From assembly GCF_024793945.1 (NCBI RefSeq), contig NZ_JANUSD010000002.1:358116-422115 (forward strand): a stretch of 64,000 nt of DNA, read 5' to 3'. Position numbers and translations under genes: made by a program. A model generated the notes under the pieces. That model saw only the letters and a list, made by a program, of their open reading frames with translations. It ran no database searches and had not been told where the DNA came from. Shown here piece by piece: positions 44,205-53,485 of this stretch (the stretch's first letter is position 1; each line of letters begins with the position of its first letter). This DNA comes from Emticicia fluvialis. GTDB taxonomy: Bacteria; Bacteroidota; Bacteroidia; Cytophagales; Spirosomataceae.

Positions 44205-44717
44205 ATGACTACTGTCGGACTTATTTCGGATACCCACGGGTATCTGGACAAACAGGTTTTTGAACATTTTAAAAACTGTGACGAAATATGGCATGCCGGC
44301 GATGTGGGTTCTGTAACAATTATTGAACAATTGCATTCGTTTAAACCAACCCGCTTTGTATTTGGCAATATTGACTCAAAAGAAATACAATGGCAATTGC
44401 CCGAACACCAGTTTTTTGAGTTAGAGGGTTACCGTATCTGGATGACCCACATAGGCGGAGCACCACCTAATTATAACCCCGCCATAAAGAAAAAACTGAA
44501 AGAGCAGATACCCGATATTTTTGTTTGTGGGCACTCGCATATACTCAGGGTTATACGTGACGAAAAAAAGAACAACATGCTGTATATGAATCCGGGAGCA
44601 GCCGGAAATGAGGGATTTCATAAAGTAAAAACTTTATTGAAATTTTCTCTCGATAACAGAAAAATGTCTAACTTAGAGGTTGTAGAATTGGGCAGACGAG
44701 GGCTGGTAATCCGTTGA
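44205..44717 (+). CDS. YfcE/MJ0936-type metallophosphoesterase
   Basis: A 170-residue calcineurin-like phosphodiesterase. Metal-site motifs are LISDTHGYLD, WHAGDVGS, VFGNIDSKE, MTHIGGAP and CGHSHILRV, all intact. Small enzymes of this type cut phosphodiester bonds in unknown physiological substrates. It lies in a tight operon: seven bases after the GT2 and 15 before a secreted protein gene. Confidence 0.9.
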   Translation: MTTVGLISDTHGYLDKQVFEHFKNCDEIWHAGDVGSVTIIEQLHSFKPTRFVFGNIDSKEIQWQLPEHQFFELEGYRIWMTHIGGAPPNYNPAIKKKLKEQIPDIFVCGHSHILRVIRDEKKNNMLYMNPGAAGNEGFHKVKTLLKFSLDNRKMSNLEVVELGRRGLVIR

Positions 44718-44732
44718 CTTTTAAGATGCTTT

Positions 44733-46232
44733 ATGAAAAACACTGATAGACTTTACCTGTTGGCTCTATTATTTTTATGGCTGTTTTCAATAGATGCAAG
44801 CGCTCAGCTGATGCAGGGGAAAAGAATTGAGCTGGACCTGGCCAGTAGCGCTGAAGAAGAACACCAGTTGTATTCGTTAGGCGAACAGGGCGTTTTGCTG
44901 TTTCATTCAAAAGAAGACTTATACAAGCGCAAAAAGACCATCGATTTTGTGAGATTTGACAGTAGCCTGGTTGAATTATGGAAAACTCCGTTTGCCTTTG
45001 AAGATGAATTTAACTTAATAAGAACTTTTCAGAACGAGCGTTTTTTGTTTAGTCTCTTTAAAAAACATGAAAAGACGGATATAGGTGTTTTAAGGCTTGA
45101 CCTTGAAACCGGCGACAAAACCTATATTGAGGGCAACCTGCTTACTAATATGGATATAGACCATTTTGTGGTATTGCAGAGTAAAGGATTTATAGGTGGC
45201 AAATTTAACGACCGCCCGGTGGTGGTAATGTTTAATTTCTTCGATAAAACCTCAAGAGTTTTACCAGAAATCCACGCCAATCATTTGTCAATCAGCGAGA
45301 TGGACGTGAATTATGAGGATGGCTTGCTATTGGTGATGCTGAAAAACGATAGAAATTGCCAGTACATTGTAAAAACTTACTCTTATGAGGGTAAACATTT
45401 ACGGACTTTAAATCTGGGCGACAAACAGAAAACGCCCATTTCAGGCAAGATTCTGACAATGGACAACGGCTCCCCTTTACTTTTGGGTAATTATGCCGAG
45501 GGGTGTTCTCCACTTTCAATCGGGTTTTATCTGCAGAGGCTCGATCATGACTCTAAAATTCAATACATAGATTTTTCTGACCTGGATAATTTTTTCAGCT
45601 TTTTGAAACCAAGAAAAGAAGAAAAGATAAAAGCAAAAATAAGACAAAAAAAGCAGCAGGGTAAAGAAGTGAAGCTCCGCAACCGTTTACTCTTACACAA
45701 CATACTACCCACACCCGACGGATGGTTAATGGTAGCCGAAGTATTCTATCCTGAATATAAGTCACCATCTAATGGCAGTATAAGTACCTGGCGTAATTAT
45801 AGGATTGGGGGCGAGGTGTACAATAATTTCAGGTATACACACGCCATTATTTGCGGTTTTGACCACCACGGCAAATTAGTCTGGGATAACAGCGTTTCAC
45901 TAAAAGAAGTGCAATCGGGTGAGCTGAACCCTATGGTACAGATAACCCATCAGAACGATTTTTTTATACTGGCATATCCTGACGAAGACCAGATAAAGAC
46001 CGTGATAGTACGTAAAAATGAAAAAGTAAAAGACCTTGACAGCTTTGATTTAAAAGCAGGCACTGAAACAGAAAAAATTACAGATACTGACCGAACCAGC
46101 CTGGTAGCCTGGTATGGACACAGTTTTCTGGTTTATGGATACCAGACCGTCAGAAAAGATAACAGCCTGATTAACCGGGAGGTATTTACTATAAATAAAC
46201 TTACTTATTCATTGAAAGACCGTAAGCAGTAA
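44733..46232 (+). CDS. secreted protein of unknown function
   Basis: A 499-residue protein with a signal peptide (residues 1-25, LLFLWLFSIDASAQ). The rest shows regularly spaced beta-strand blocks, each with an aromatic or hydrophobic core (FIGGKFNDRPVVVMFNFF, SPLLLGNYAEGC, FILAYPDEDQIKTV), as in a propeller. A charged Lys-rich helix interrupts near 300-320 (KEEKIKAKIRQKKQQGKE). No family recognised. Third gene of a GT2/phosphoesterase operon. Confidence 0.75.
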   Translation: MKNTDRLYLLALLFLWLFSIDASAQLMQGKRIELDLASSAEEEHQLYSLGEQGVLLFHSKEDLYKRKKTIDFVRFDSSLVELWKTPFAFEDEFNLIRTFQNERFLFSLFKKHEKTDIGVLRLDLETGDKTYIEGNLLTNMDIDHFVVLQSKGFIGGKFNDRPVVVMFNFFDKTSRVLPEIHANHLSISEMDVNYEDGLLLVMLKNDRNCQYIVKTYSYEGKHLRTLNLGDKQKTPISGKILTMDNGSPLLLGNYAEGCSPLSIGFYLQRLDHDSKIQYIDFSDLDNFFSFLKPRKEEKIKAKIRQKKQQGKEVKLRNRLLLHNILPTPDGWLMVAEVFYPEYKSPSNGSISTWRNYRIGGEVYNNFRYTHAIICGFDHHGKLVWDNSVSLKEVQSGELNPMVQITHQNDFFILAYPDEDQIKTVIVRKNEKVKDLDSFDLKAGTETEKITDTDRTSLVAWYGHSFLVYGYQTVRKDNSLINREVFTINKLTYSLKDRKQ

Positions 46233-46234
46233 TA

Positions 46235-47155
46235 TCAGAAAACCCTTGCCTTCAATTTTCTGGCCAGTTTTTGTCCTAGTTCATTATTCATCAGATATAT
46301 TCCTTTCGAAAGCCACTCAGAGCTGGTGCCGTCTTTGGTAATAACCGTAATCTGTTTAGGTTCTGTTGTGCCTATTCCGGTTTTGGGGTCTAGTATGTGC
46401 GAATATTTCCTGCCATCAATTTCAACAAACTGGTATTTGTCTCCTGAAGTTGAAATCCCGCAGTTTTTCAGGTAGTAATCCTCATTGTTGATGGTAACTT
46501 TCCAGCCTTTTTCTTTTGGCGGAGCAGCAGAGACCACAATGTTGCCTCCTGCTTCAATCATGGCAGAGCGGATACCCTCTGTTTTAAGCGTCTGCATCAT
46601 TTCATCTTCTGCATAGCCTTTACCAATGCCTCCAAAATCAATCCTCATGCCTTTTTTCTTTAACAGAACAGACTTTTCCTGTTTATGAAGTACTATGCTT
46701 TCAATGCCAACTTTTGCACGGGCTTCTTCAATCAGCTTATCGGTCGGCAATTGCTGCTGGCGTTTCATACGGCGCCACAGTTGTGTCATAGGCCCAATGG
46801 TTATATCAAAATAGCCATCGGTAAGGCGGGCTGCCTTTATTGACGCTTGTGTGATGCGCCATAAATCGTTGCTGACTTTTACAAAAATGCCAGAGCCGGA
46901 TGTGCGGCAAAGGGTATTTATCTCGCTGTCTTCGCGGTAGTCGCTCAATATAATATTAAGGGTATCTAACCGGATAAACGCCTTTTGAGATGCCCTGAGT
47001 GCCTGAGTAGAATCGGCGGCATACAGCACAATTCTGAACATGGTACCCATTTGCGGATGTGTAAATTCATAGCGGTTTTGCGCTTGGGCATAACTGCAAA
47101 AAAAGAGGAATAAGCCCAGCAGGCTATTCCTCTTTTTATAAAATATTTCAGGCAT
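46235..47155 (-). CDS. apbE: ApbE-family FAD:protein FMN transferase
   Basis: A 306-residue exported flavin transferase that links FMN covalently to Thr of target proteins. A signal peptide precedes THPQMGTMFRIVLYA. Family features are DGYFDITIGPMTQLWR, RIDFGGIGKGYAEDEMM, IEAGGNIVVSA and YSHILDPKTGIGT. I chose the ATG at 47155, two bases... after the upstream stop; an ATG at 47173 would overlap that gene. No substrate with an FMN-binding domain lies in the window. Confidence 0.9.
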   Translation of the reverse strand: MPEIFYKKRNSLLGLFLFFCSYAQAQNRYEFTHPQMGTMFRIVLYAADSTQALRASQKAFIRLDTLNIILSDYREDSEINTLCRTSGSGIFVKVSNDLWRITQASIKAARLTDGYFDITIGPMTQLWRRMKRQQQLPTDKLIEEARAKVGIESIVLHKQEKSVLLKKKGMRIDFGGIGKGYAEDEMMQTLKTEGIRSAMIEAGGNIVVSAAPPKEKGWKVTINNEDYYLKNCGISTSGDKYQFVEIDGRKYSHILDPKTGIGTTEPKQITVITKDGTSSEWLSKGIYLMNNELGQKLARKLKARVF

Positions 47156-47159
47156 TGTT

Positions 47160-47858
47160 TTACTTAATTTCAAACAGGCTGTCTGCCAGGTTAGTATTTA
47201 CAGTAATTTTATCAACTTTCAGTTCCAACTGAGCCATTCCTAAATCCTGATTCAGTTTATATGGCATTTTTACACCGCTTACGTCTTTGTAGTCGCTGAA
47301 ATCAGTAATAATGGTTTGAGAACCCATCGGAGTTTCGGCAGTAAGTGATTGACGCACCTTTAGGCCGGTAGTAGCATCATAATATTCGGTCATTTTAACT
47401 GCTCCTATTGTAACCTCAATTTTGTAGGCATCTGCATTGTTGATTTTTTCTTTACCAACATAGTTCAGTTTGGCTCCAAGGCTGGTATATTCTGCCTCAG
47501 GCGCTATATATGCCTGCATGGCTACCGCTTTTACTTTTTCAGGGTCAGTAATATCTTCTGAGCCTTGCATACTAGAGGCACGCACTTTGGTGCCATCATA
47601 CACCTGTTTCTGAACTTCTCCCATACCCACTACGCTGATGGCTTGCAGAAATTTACCGGGTGATTTTTTTTGCACCACTACTTCAAGGCTTGCACCTTGT
47701 ACTTCACCGGTCAGGTTCATGGTTATATCTTTCAGTTTTGATATAGCTTCTTTGCCACCGATAGCCTTTACATAATTATTAATAACGTCTTCGGCTGTTT
47801 GGGCAAAAGATAAGGTGCTAATCAGAAATGCCGATACGAAAAAGCTTACTTTTTTCAT
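47160..47858 (-). CDS. LolA-like outer-membrane lipoprotein-sorting family protein
   Basis: A 232-residue secreted protein with a signal peptide (MKKVSFFVSAFLISTLSFAQ). The mature part has LolA/LppX-type features: VINNYVKAIGGKEAISKLKDI, LEVVVQKKSPGKFLQ, AYKIEVTIGAVKMTEYYDATTGL as barrel strands. These half-barrels hold a lipid or lipidated peptide. In Bacteroidota such proteins are usually of unknown cargo. ApbE starts four bases after its stop, so the two are co-transcribed. Confidence 0.82.
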   Translation of the reverse strand: MKKVSFFVSAFLISTLSFAQTAEDVINNYVKAIGGKEAISKLKDITMNLTGEVQGASLEVVVQKKSPGKFLQAISVVGMGEVQKQVYDGTKVRASSMQGSEDITDPEKVKAVAMQAYIAPEAEYTSLGAKLNYVGKEKINNADAYKIEVTIGAVKMTEYYDATTGLKVRQSLTAETPMGSQTIITDFSDYKDVSGVKMPYKLNQDLGMAQLELKVDKITVNTNLADSLFEIK

Positions 47859-47975
47859 TGATTGGTTTAGTTAATGGGTTTAAATGTTGCCGTAAAGGTG
47901 TGAAAGGATTGGATAGTTTCCTAATTATTTTGTGATAATCGGCTTTAAATGCTCGAAAATTAACATAAATGGCTG

Positions 47976-48341
47976 ATGAAAAATAGAATGTTTCTAATGA
48001 ACAAAATACTTCTTATTTTTGACCCGATGATTATTATTAAAGGAATACCTTTCAGTAGAATAAACGGAATTACGCTTTTTCCGTTTATAATTGTCAGACC
48101 CCGGAACCCGGATAAGGTCCTGATTAATCATGAGAGGATACATATACGCCAGCAACTGGAATTGTTAGTGATACCGTTTTATATCTGGTATGTTGCCGAG
48201 TGGCTGTATCATTATTTACGATGTGGCGAATGGTGGACAGCCTACAGAAGAATCGGTTTTGAAAATGAGGCTTACGCCAACCAGGAAGACTTAAATTACG
48301 TGAAGACCAGAAAACTCTGGGCGTTTTTGAAATACAGGTAG
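47976..48341 (+). CDS. small HExxH-motif membrane protein
   Basis: A 121-residue protein with a zincin-type HExxH in INHERIHIRQQ (H52, E53, H56), a following hydrophobic helix (LELLVIPFYIWYVAEWLYHYL), and FENEAYANQED about 40 residues later, which could give the third metal ligand as in gluzincins. Many Bacteroidota carry a similar short protein of no known role, as I recall. Start is not settled: ATG codons at 47976, 47997 and 48027 are in frame, and an exact -7 element TATTTTTG at 48014-48021 would only fit the last. Confidence 0.7.
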   Translation: MKNRMFLMNKILLIFDPMIIIKGIPFSRINGITLFPFIIVRPRNPDKVLINHERIHIRQQLELLVIPFYIWYVAEWLYHYLRCGEWWTAYRRIGFENEAYANQEDLNYVKTRKLWAFLKYR

Positions 48342-48371
48342 AGGAACCAGGAGTACCTCTACCTGCAAGTA

Positions 48372-49844
48372 TTATTCTGAATCAAATACTTTTTTGAATT
48401 GCGAAAGCAGACCCGACCACGAATTAGATTCTTTACTCTGCGATATTACCTTTACCTTCGGAAACTCTTCTTTTACCTCTTTTTCAAGAATCCGCTTGGT
48501 GAGTTCCGGCAGAACCAGTCCGCCAAATGTGCCAGACGACATCATTAACAGGTTAGTCTGAAACCAGTTTTGCTCAAGCAGGTAATCAACTATCTGCTCT
48601 CGCTCTGTAAATACCAGCAGGTTTTCGTCGCCGAAGGCCTTCTTTATTTCATCTACTGAAATTGCCGGAAGACGCTTCATTTCTAAAGTATGAGGCGAGT
48701 AGAAAACCACAGCCACATCTGCATCGTTCATTGTGCCTTCATACTGTGGCAGAAAATCTTTGTTCAGGCTGCTAAATGTATGCAGTTCATAGCAGGCTAT
48801 AAGCCGGCGATTATTGTACAGCATTTTGGTGGCATTGGTAGTAGCCTTCAGTTTAGACGGCGCATGCGCAAAGTCTCTGAATACAAGCGTATTGGCATTT
48901 TCGCCGAGTTTTTCTAAACGTTTAGATGCTCCCTTAAAATGCTGAATAGCCTCATAAAACTGTTCGTCTGAAATCCCCAGGCGGTCTAGTATGAGTCTGG
49001 CGCCATTGAGATTTTTCATGTTGTGTTCGCCAAAAATCTCAAGAGGCACTTCTGTTTTTCCTACCAATAGCACGCATTTACCGTTCTCAACTTTATAAGG
49101 ATGTGCTTTGTACGGCAGTTTAGCTACATCGGCACGGTCTTTTTCACCAATTACTTTGGCTATATCGTCGGTTTCATCATACACAATAGCTCCGGCTTTG
49201 GGCAGGCCGTCTGCCAGTTCTTCAAAAGTGCTTACATAACTATCAAAAGTTTTGAAAACATTGAAGTGGTCCCAGGCAATACCGCTGAAAAGCGCCACGT
49301 GCGGATGATAGAATAAGAATTTAGATTTGAGATGTATTTTTGACTCCGGATACTCGTCACCTTCAATAATAATAACCGGCGAGTCGTCGTTCAGGTCTAC
49401 CATAATGTCAAAACCTTCAATCTGAGCTCCTACCAGATAGTCGAACTTTCTATTATGGTATTTTAATACGTGTAAAATAATACTGGTAATGCTTGTTTTG
49501 CCATGACTACCCGCAATTACAACCCTTAGTTTATTTAGGCTTTGTTCATAAATATATTCCGGGAACGAATACACCTTCAGGCCGAGTTCCTGGGCTTTTG
49601 CCAACTCGGGGTTATCTGCAAAAGCATGCATTCCTAATATGACAGCGTCTAGATCTTTCGTTATTTTTTCAGGAAACCACCCAAATTCAGCTGGTAAGAT
49701 ACCGGCAGCAGCCAGGCGGCTTTTTGAAGGGTCGTTTATTTCATCGTCTGAACCGGTTACGATATATCCTTTTTTTTGTAGCGCAAGGGCCAGGTTGTGC
49801 ATCACAGCGCCACCTATAGCGATAAAGTGAATTTTTTGGCTCAT
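48372..49844 (-). CDS. mpl: Mpl-type murein tripeptide ligase (Mur ligase family)
   Basis: A 490-residue Mur ligase. The N-terminal HFIAIGGAVMHNLALALQKKG, the ATP loop IAGSHGKTSITS, EGDEYPESKIHLKSKFLFYHP, GEHNMKNLNGARLI, FRDFAHAPSKLKAT and the C-terminal MSSGTFGGL block match Mpl (UDP-MurNAc:tripeptide ligase), which recycles cell-wall peptide. MurC would also fit the fold, but the FRDFAHAP and SGTFGG motifs favour Mpl. Confidence 0.88.
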   Translation of the reverse strand: MSQKIHFIAIGGAVMHNLALALQKKGYIVTGSDDEINDPSKSRLAAAGILPAEFGWFPEKITKDLDAVILGMHAFADNPELAKAQELGLKVYSFPEYIYEQSLNKLRVVIAGSHGKTSITSIILHVLKYHNRKFDYLVGAQIEGFDIMVDLNDDSPVIIIEGDEYPESKIHLKSKFLFYHPHVALFSGIAWDHFNVFKTFDSYVSTFEELADGLPKAGAIVYDETDDIAKVIGEKDRADVAKLPYKAHPYKVENGKCVLLVGKTEVPLEIFGEHNMKNLNGARLILDRLGISDEQFYEAIQHFKGASKRLEKLGENANTLVFRDFAHAPSKLKATTNATKMLYNNRRLIACYELHTFSSLNKDFLPQYEGTMNDADVAVVFYSPHTLEMKRLPAISVDEIKKAFGDENLLVFTEREQIVDYLLEQNWFQTNLLMMSSGTFGGLVLPELTKRILEKEVKEEFPKVKVISQSKESNSWSGLLSQFKKVFDSE

Positions 49845-50078
49845 TTATAATAAGTATTTCACAAACCCAGACGTTTTCAAGAACCTGTCTTCGGGGGTTT
49901 CAGGTGATAATTGCAAAAAATAAAAGTAATAAAAAAATATGAACCACAGGTATTAAAACTGTGTTACAAATATCAGTTGCAAAGTTGTTAAATTTATATC
50001 ACATTTGCACACTATTTTAGTCAGAGATAGGCTTTATCATTACAAAACCTTTAAAAATTTTATGCATTTTACTTAGAG

Positions 50079-51563
50079 ATGAAACGTTACATAGACCTAA
50101 TAGAACAAACTTTTGAATTTCCGACGCGGGAATTCGGTGTTGATGAAGAACATACACTGATGTTTAATAACGTACCACTGATGGATATTATTAAGCAGTA
50201 TGGCACTCCTCTCAAAATCAGTTATTTACCCAAAATTTCAGAGCATGTAGAAAACGCAAAGCTGCTTTTCAGAAATGCCATGAAAAAATATAATTACAAA
50301 GGAAGCTATACCTATTGTTACTGTACGAAATCATCGCATTTCAAGTTTGTTATAGAAACGGCCCTTAAAAGTAACGTTCACCTTGAAACCTCTTCCGCAT
50401 TTGACATTGACATCATCAGGTCGTTGTATGAAGAAGAGAAAATCAATGAAAATACCTATATAATATGCAATGGTTATAAAAGACCAAAGTATTTGGAAGG
50501 TATATCGGCGCTGCATAACGACGGTTTTGTAAATTGTATTCCGATTCTGGACAACCTGAAAGAGATTGACTATTATCTTCAGAACTCTAAGGCAGAGACA
50601 GTAAATCTGGGTATAAGAATTGCTACCGATGAAGAACCCAACTTTGCTTTTTATACATCAAGGCTGGGGGTTAGGTATAGCGACATCAATGATTTGTATA
50701 AGGATAAAATAAAGCCCAATCCTAATTTCAAGTTAAAAATGCTGCATTTCTTTATCAATGCAGGTATAAAAGATAACGCCTACTATTGGTCTGAGCTGAC
50801 ACGCTTTATGTTTAAATACTGCGAAATGAAGAAGATGTGCCCCGACCTTGATTCGATAGACATTGGAGGGGGGCTGCCGATTCAGACCTCGCTGGTGTTT
50901 AATTATGATTATCAGGCAATGATTGACGAAATTATTGAGAATATTCAGTGGATTTGTAATAAAAATAATGTTCCTGTACCCCATATTTTTACGGAGTTCG
51001 GGAGTTATACAGTAGGCGAAAGCGGCGCAGTTATTTACAAGGTAATTGATAAAAAACAACAGAATGACCGTGAGTTGTGGTACATGATTGACGGCTCATT
51101 TATTACTCAGCTGCCTGACTCATGGGGTATTGGCCAGAAGTACATCATGATGCCTGTTAACAACTGGGACAGCCCCTATGAAAAGGTAAATCTGGGCGGG
51201 TTAACCTGCGACTCCCAGGATTTTTATAATACAGAAGCACACTCAGAAGATTTGTATCTGCCCATTTTTGATATTGAGAACGAAGACCAGTATATAGGGT
51301 TTTTCCATACAGGCGCCTATCAGGAATCGCTAGGTGGTTATGGGGGTATTCAGCACTGCCTGATTCCGGCTCCACAGCACGTGCTGGTGAATCTGGATGC
51401 TGAGGGAAATATTACTACCGAACTCTTTGCAGATGAACAGGAAAGCAACTCAATGATGGAAATACTGGGGTATAAGTCTCGCAAAAAGAAAGAGACACAC
51501 ACCATACCGGGTAACGGAGCTGCAAAAAAGAATAAGAAAACAGCAGAAGATGCGCTTGTATAA
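50079..51563 (+). CDS. speA: biosynthetic arginine decarboxylase (PLP type III)
   Basis: A 494-residue PLP enzyme of the alanine-racemase-like fold, making agmatine from arginine for polyamines. The PLP lysine is K84 in YCYCTKSSHF. SIDIGGGLPIQ (phosphate loop), EFGSYTVGESGAVIYKVID, and LTCDSQDFY with the acidic and Cys residues of the second subunit are in place. The C-terminus is a disordered Lys-rich tail. A possible -7 element lies near 50000. ODC-type or carboxynorspermidine decarboxylases are less likely given the length and motifs. Confidence 0.85.
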   Translation: MKRYIDLIEQTFEFPTREFGVDEEHTLMFNNVPLMDIIKQYGTPLKISYLPKISEHVENAKLLFRNAMKKYNYKGSYTYCYCTKSSHFKFVIETALKSNVHLETSSAFDIDIIRSLYEEEKINENTYIICNGYKRPKYLEGISALHNDGFVNCIPILDNLKEIDYYLQNSKAETVNLGIRIATDEEPNFAFYTSRLGVRYSDINDLYKDKIKPNPNFKLKMLHFFINAGIKDNAYYWSELTRFMFKYCEMKKMCPDLDSIDIGGGLPIQTSLVFNYDYQAMIDEIIENIQWICNKNNVPVPHIFTEFGSYTVGESGAVIYKVIDKKQQNDRELWYMIDGSFITQLPDSWGIGQKYIMMPVNNWDSPYEKVNLGGLTCDSQDFYNTEAHSEDLYLPIFDIENEDQYIGFFHTGAYQESLGGYGGIQHCLIPAPQHVLVNLDAEGNITTELFADEQESNSMMEILGYKSRKKKETHTIPGNGAAKKNKKTAEDALV

Positions 51564-51613
51564 AATAAACGGAGGATTTAAGCGTTTTGATTAGAACTGA
51601 TATTTAATACAAA

Positions 51614-51739
51614 ATGAAGGCTAAAGTACTCATTCTTTTTCTTTTAGCAGGTGCGTTGATGGCCTCGTGCCGCCGTCAGCAATGCCCGGCATACGGTAAA
51701 ACTACCCCAAAGAGTGTAGCTGAGAAAAGCCATTGTTAA
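51614..51739 (+). CDS. 41-residue Cys-rich lipoprotein
   Basis: ATG at 51614 opens 41 codons. MKAKVLILFLLAGALMASC ends in a good lipobox (C19), and the mature part is RRQQCPAYGKTTPKSVAEKSHC, cut here to its features: two further Cys and many basic residues. Very short lipoproteins with a CPAYG-like motif occur widely in Cytophagales as I recall. It follows speA by 50 bases and precedes a 13-pair hairpin. Confidence 0.65.
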   Translation: MKAKVLILFLLAGALMASCRRQQCPAYGKTTPKSVAEKSHC

Positions 51740-51744
51740 TAGCA

Positions 51745-51778
51745 GAGGTGGTTTATGGTTAAGGTCATAAACCACCTC
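51745..51778. terminator. 13-pair hairpin between converging genes
   Basis: GAGGTGGTTTATG (51745-51757) pairs perfectly with CATAAACCACCTC (51766-51778), eight-base loop. No T-run on either side, yet its place between converging genes suggests transcript ends. Confidence 0.6.
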
Positions 51779-51786
51779 AAATATTA

Positions 51787-52308
51787 TCAGGCCGGGTTTT
51801 CGGTTATAAATTTTGATGCCTCAAGAAGATTACTGAAACTGTAATCAGCCAGTTGGGTATTTTCCTTACCGGTGGCAATATGTATAGTTTTTACTCCTGC
51901 TTTTATTCCTGCCTTTACATCTCTTTCGGCGTCGCCGATCATATAAGAGTGCGCTGCATCAATATTATATTTTGCCATGGCTTTTTCAAGCATAAGAGAG
52001 TCTGGTTTACGAAGTAACGACTCAGACGAATATTGTGGATGATGCGCACAGAAGTAAATATCGTCAATAACACCGCCACATTGGCTTTGTAAAAAATCAT
52101 AGCAATTCATTACGTCTTCACGGCTATAAAGTCCTTTGGCAATACCAGCCTGATTAGTTATTACAATAAGCAGGTACCCGGCGTTTTTCAACAGATTTAA
52201 TCCGTCTACAACGCCTTCAGGTATAATATAATCTTCTAGTTTATAAACATAATCTACCTTGTCTTCATTGAGTACTCCGTCTCTGTCAAGGAAAATGCAC
52301 TTTTGCAT
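51787..52308 (-). CDS. HAD-IIIA phosphatase, GmhB-like
   Basis: A 173-residue HAD phosphatase. FLDRDGVLNED carries the nucleophile D8 and acid D10; ITNQAGIAKG, LRKPDSLMLEKA and MIGDAERDVKAG complete the active site. GmhB removes the 7-phosphate of heptose bisphosphate in LPS precursor synthesis. Here the zinc finger is incomplete: only CAHHPQ remains, and the second Cys pair before RKP is replaced by SESLL. Related histidinol-phosphate phosphatases are an alternative. No heptose genes are nearby. Confidence 0.82.
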   Translation of the reverse strand: MQKCIFLDRDGVLNEDKVDYVYKLEDYIIPEGVVDGLNLLKNAGYLLIVITNQAGIAKGLYSREDVMNCYDFLQSQCGGVIDDIYFCAHHPQYSSESLLRKPDSLMLEKAMAKYNIDAAHSYMIGDAERDVKAGIKAGVKTIHIATGKENTQLADYSFSNLLEASKFITENPA

Positions 52309-52463
52309 ACAGGCTAATTAGGTTAGTAATGTGTGAATAGTTAATATTACAAATTAAAGAAAAAATATAATAAATTGTAGCCAATATTTTGTAAAAATTT
52401 TATTTCTGGCTAAATTTCTTCGGCTTTAGATTTTAACTCTACCTACTTATCAATTGTTGATTT

Positions 52464-53327
52464 ATGGAAAACATAATTGAGTATTTCAGAACAATTCCTT
52501 CGTCGCATCGCAGTGCCATACTCGTAGGAGGGATTGCCTTCTTCTGGCTGATTGAAAGTGCTGTGCCGCTTTTCAGCTTTAAATATAACAAAATTAAGCA
52601 TGCCGGTATTAATATATTCTTTACGCTTACTACGGTTGTTATTAATTTTGTTCTGGCGTTTATACTCCTCAAATCTTCAGACTGGGCCGTTGCCAATCAT
52701 TTCGGATTGTTACAATGGTTACCTGAAATGCCGTTATGGTTGTACACTGTGCTTGGACTAATGCTTCTCGACCTGATTGGTGCATGGTTTGTGCATTGGG
52801 CAGAGCATAAGGTAAAATGGATGTGGCGGTTTCATCTGGTTCATCATACAGATACTCATGTTGACACCACCTCGGCTAACAGGCATCATCCCGGCGAAAG
52901 TGTCTTCAGGTTCATATTTACTACAGTGGGGGTTGTGCTTGCCGGAGCGCCCATGTGGATGGTCTTCATGTATCAGTCTATATCAGTACTATTATCACAG
53001 TTTAACCATGCCAATATCGTGATACCCAAATGGCTCGATAACGCCATGAGCTGGGTGCTGGTGTCGCCGGATATGCATAAAGTACATCATCATTATGTTC
53101 AGCCTTATACAGATTCTAATTACGGAAATATATTTTCGATTTGGGACAGGCTCTTAGGTACTTTCAAGACGCTCGACCGCACCAAACTGGTGTATGGTAT
53201 AGATACGCACATGAAACCTGAAGAGAACGACCGCCTGGGCAGTTTACTGAAAATTCCTTTCCAGGCCTACCGACCACCGGTTGGGGCAAAATTCAGTGAC
53301 GATGAGGTTTCAGAAATATCAGCTTAA
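52464..53327 (+). CDS. sterol desaturase/fatty acid hydroxylase family protein
   Basis: A 287-residue membrane di-iron oxidase. The eight-His pattern is present: HWAEH, HLVHHTDTHVD, NRHHPGE and HKVHHHYVQP, on about four helices. Family members hydroxylate or desaturate lipids and sterols with oxygen. Bacterial substrates include fatty acyl or carotenoid groups; which here is unknown. A terminator follows 24 bases after the stop. Confidence 0.9.
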   Translation: MENIIEYFRTIPSSHRSAILVGGIAFFWLIESAVPLFSFKYNKIKHAGINIFFTLTTVVINFVLAFILLKSSDWAVANHFGLLQWLPEMPLWLYTVLGLMLLDLIGAWFVHWAEHKVKWMWRFHLVHHTDTHVDTTSANRHHPGESVFRFIFTTVGVVLAGAPMWMVFMYQSISVLLSQFNHANIVIPKWLDNAMSWVLVSPDMHKVHHHYVQPYTDSNYGNIFSIWDRLLGTFKTLDRTKLVYGIDTHMKPEENDRLGSLLKIPFQAYRPPVGAKFSDDEVSEISA

Positions 53328-53351
53328 TGACGCTTTACAATGCACACCGTT

Positions 53352-53380
53352 ATCCTGCCGGCCGGGGCAGGATTTTTTTT
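53352..53380 (+). terminator. intrinsic terminator of the sterol desaturase gene
   Basis: Arms ATCCTGCC and GGCAGGAT around six bases, then eight T. Confidence 0.93.
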
Positions 53381-53424
53381 GCTCATGTAAGTGTATTACA
53401 ATGGATTTAATGGAGTCTTCTTAA

Positions 53425-53463
53425 AAGGAAAAATCCTGCTTCTTTCGAGGCAGGATTTTCCTT
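53425..53463 (-). terminator. intrinsic terminator of the TonB-dependent receptor gene
   Basis: Stem AAATCCTGC / GCAGGATTT within longer AAGGAA/TTCCTT flanks. Leftward it lies 23 bases past the receptor stop. Its core is the same ATCCTGC as the neighbouring terminator. Confidence 0.85.
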
Positions 53464-53485
53464 TATTTCTGGTATTCGTTTAATC

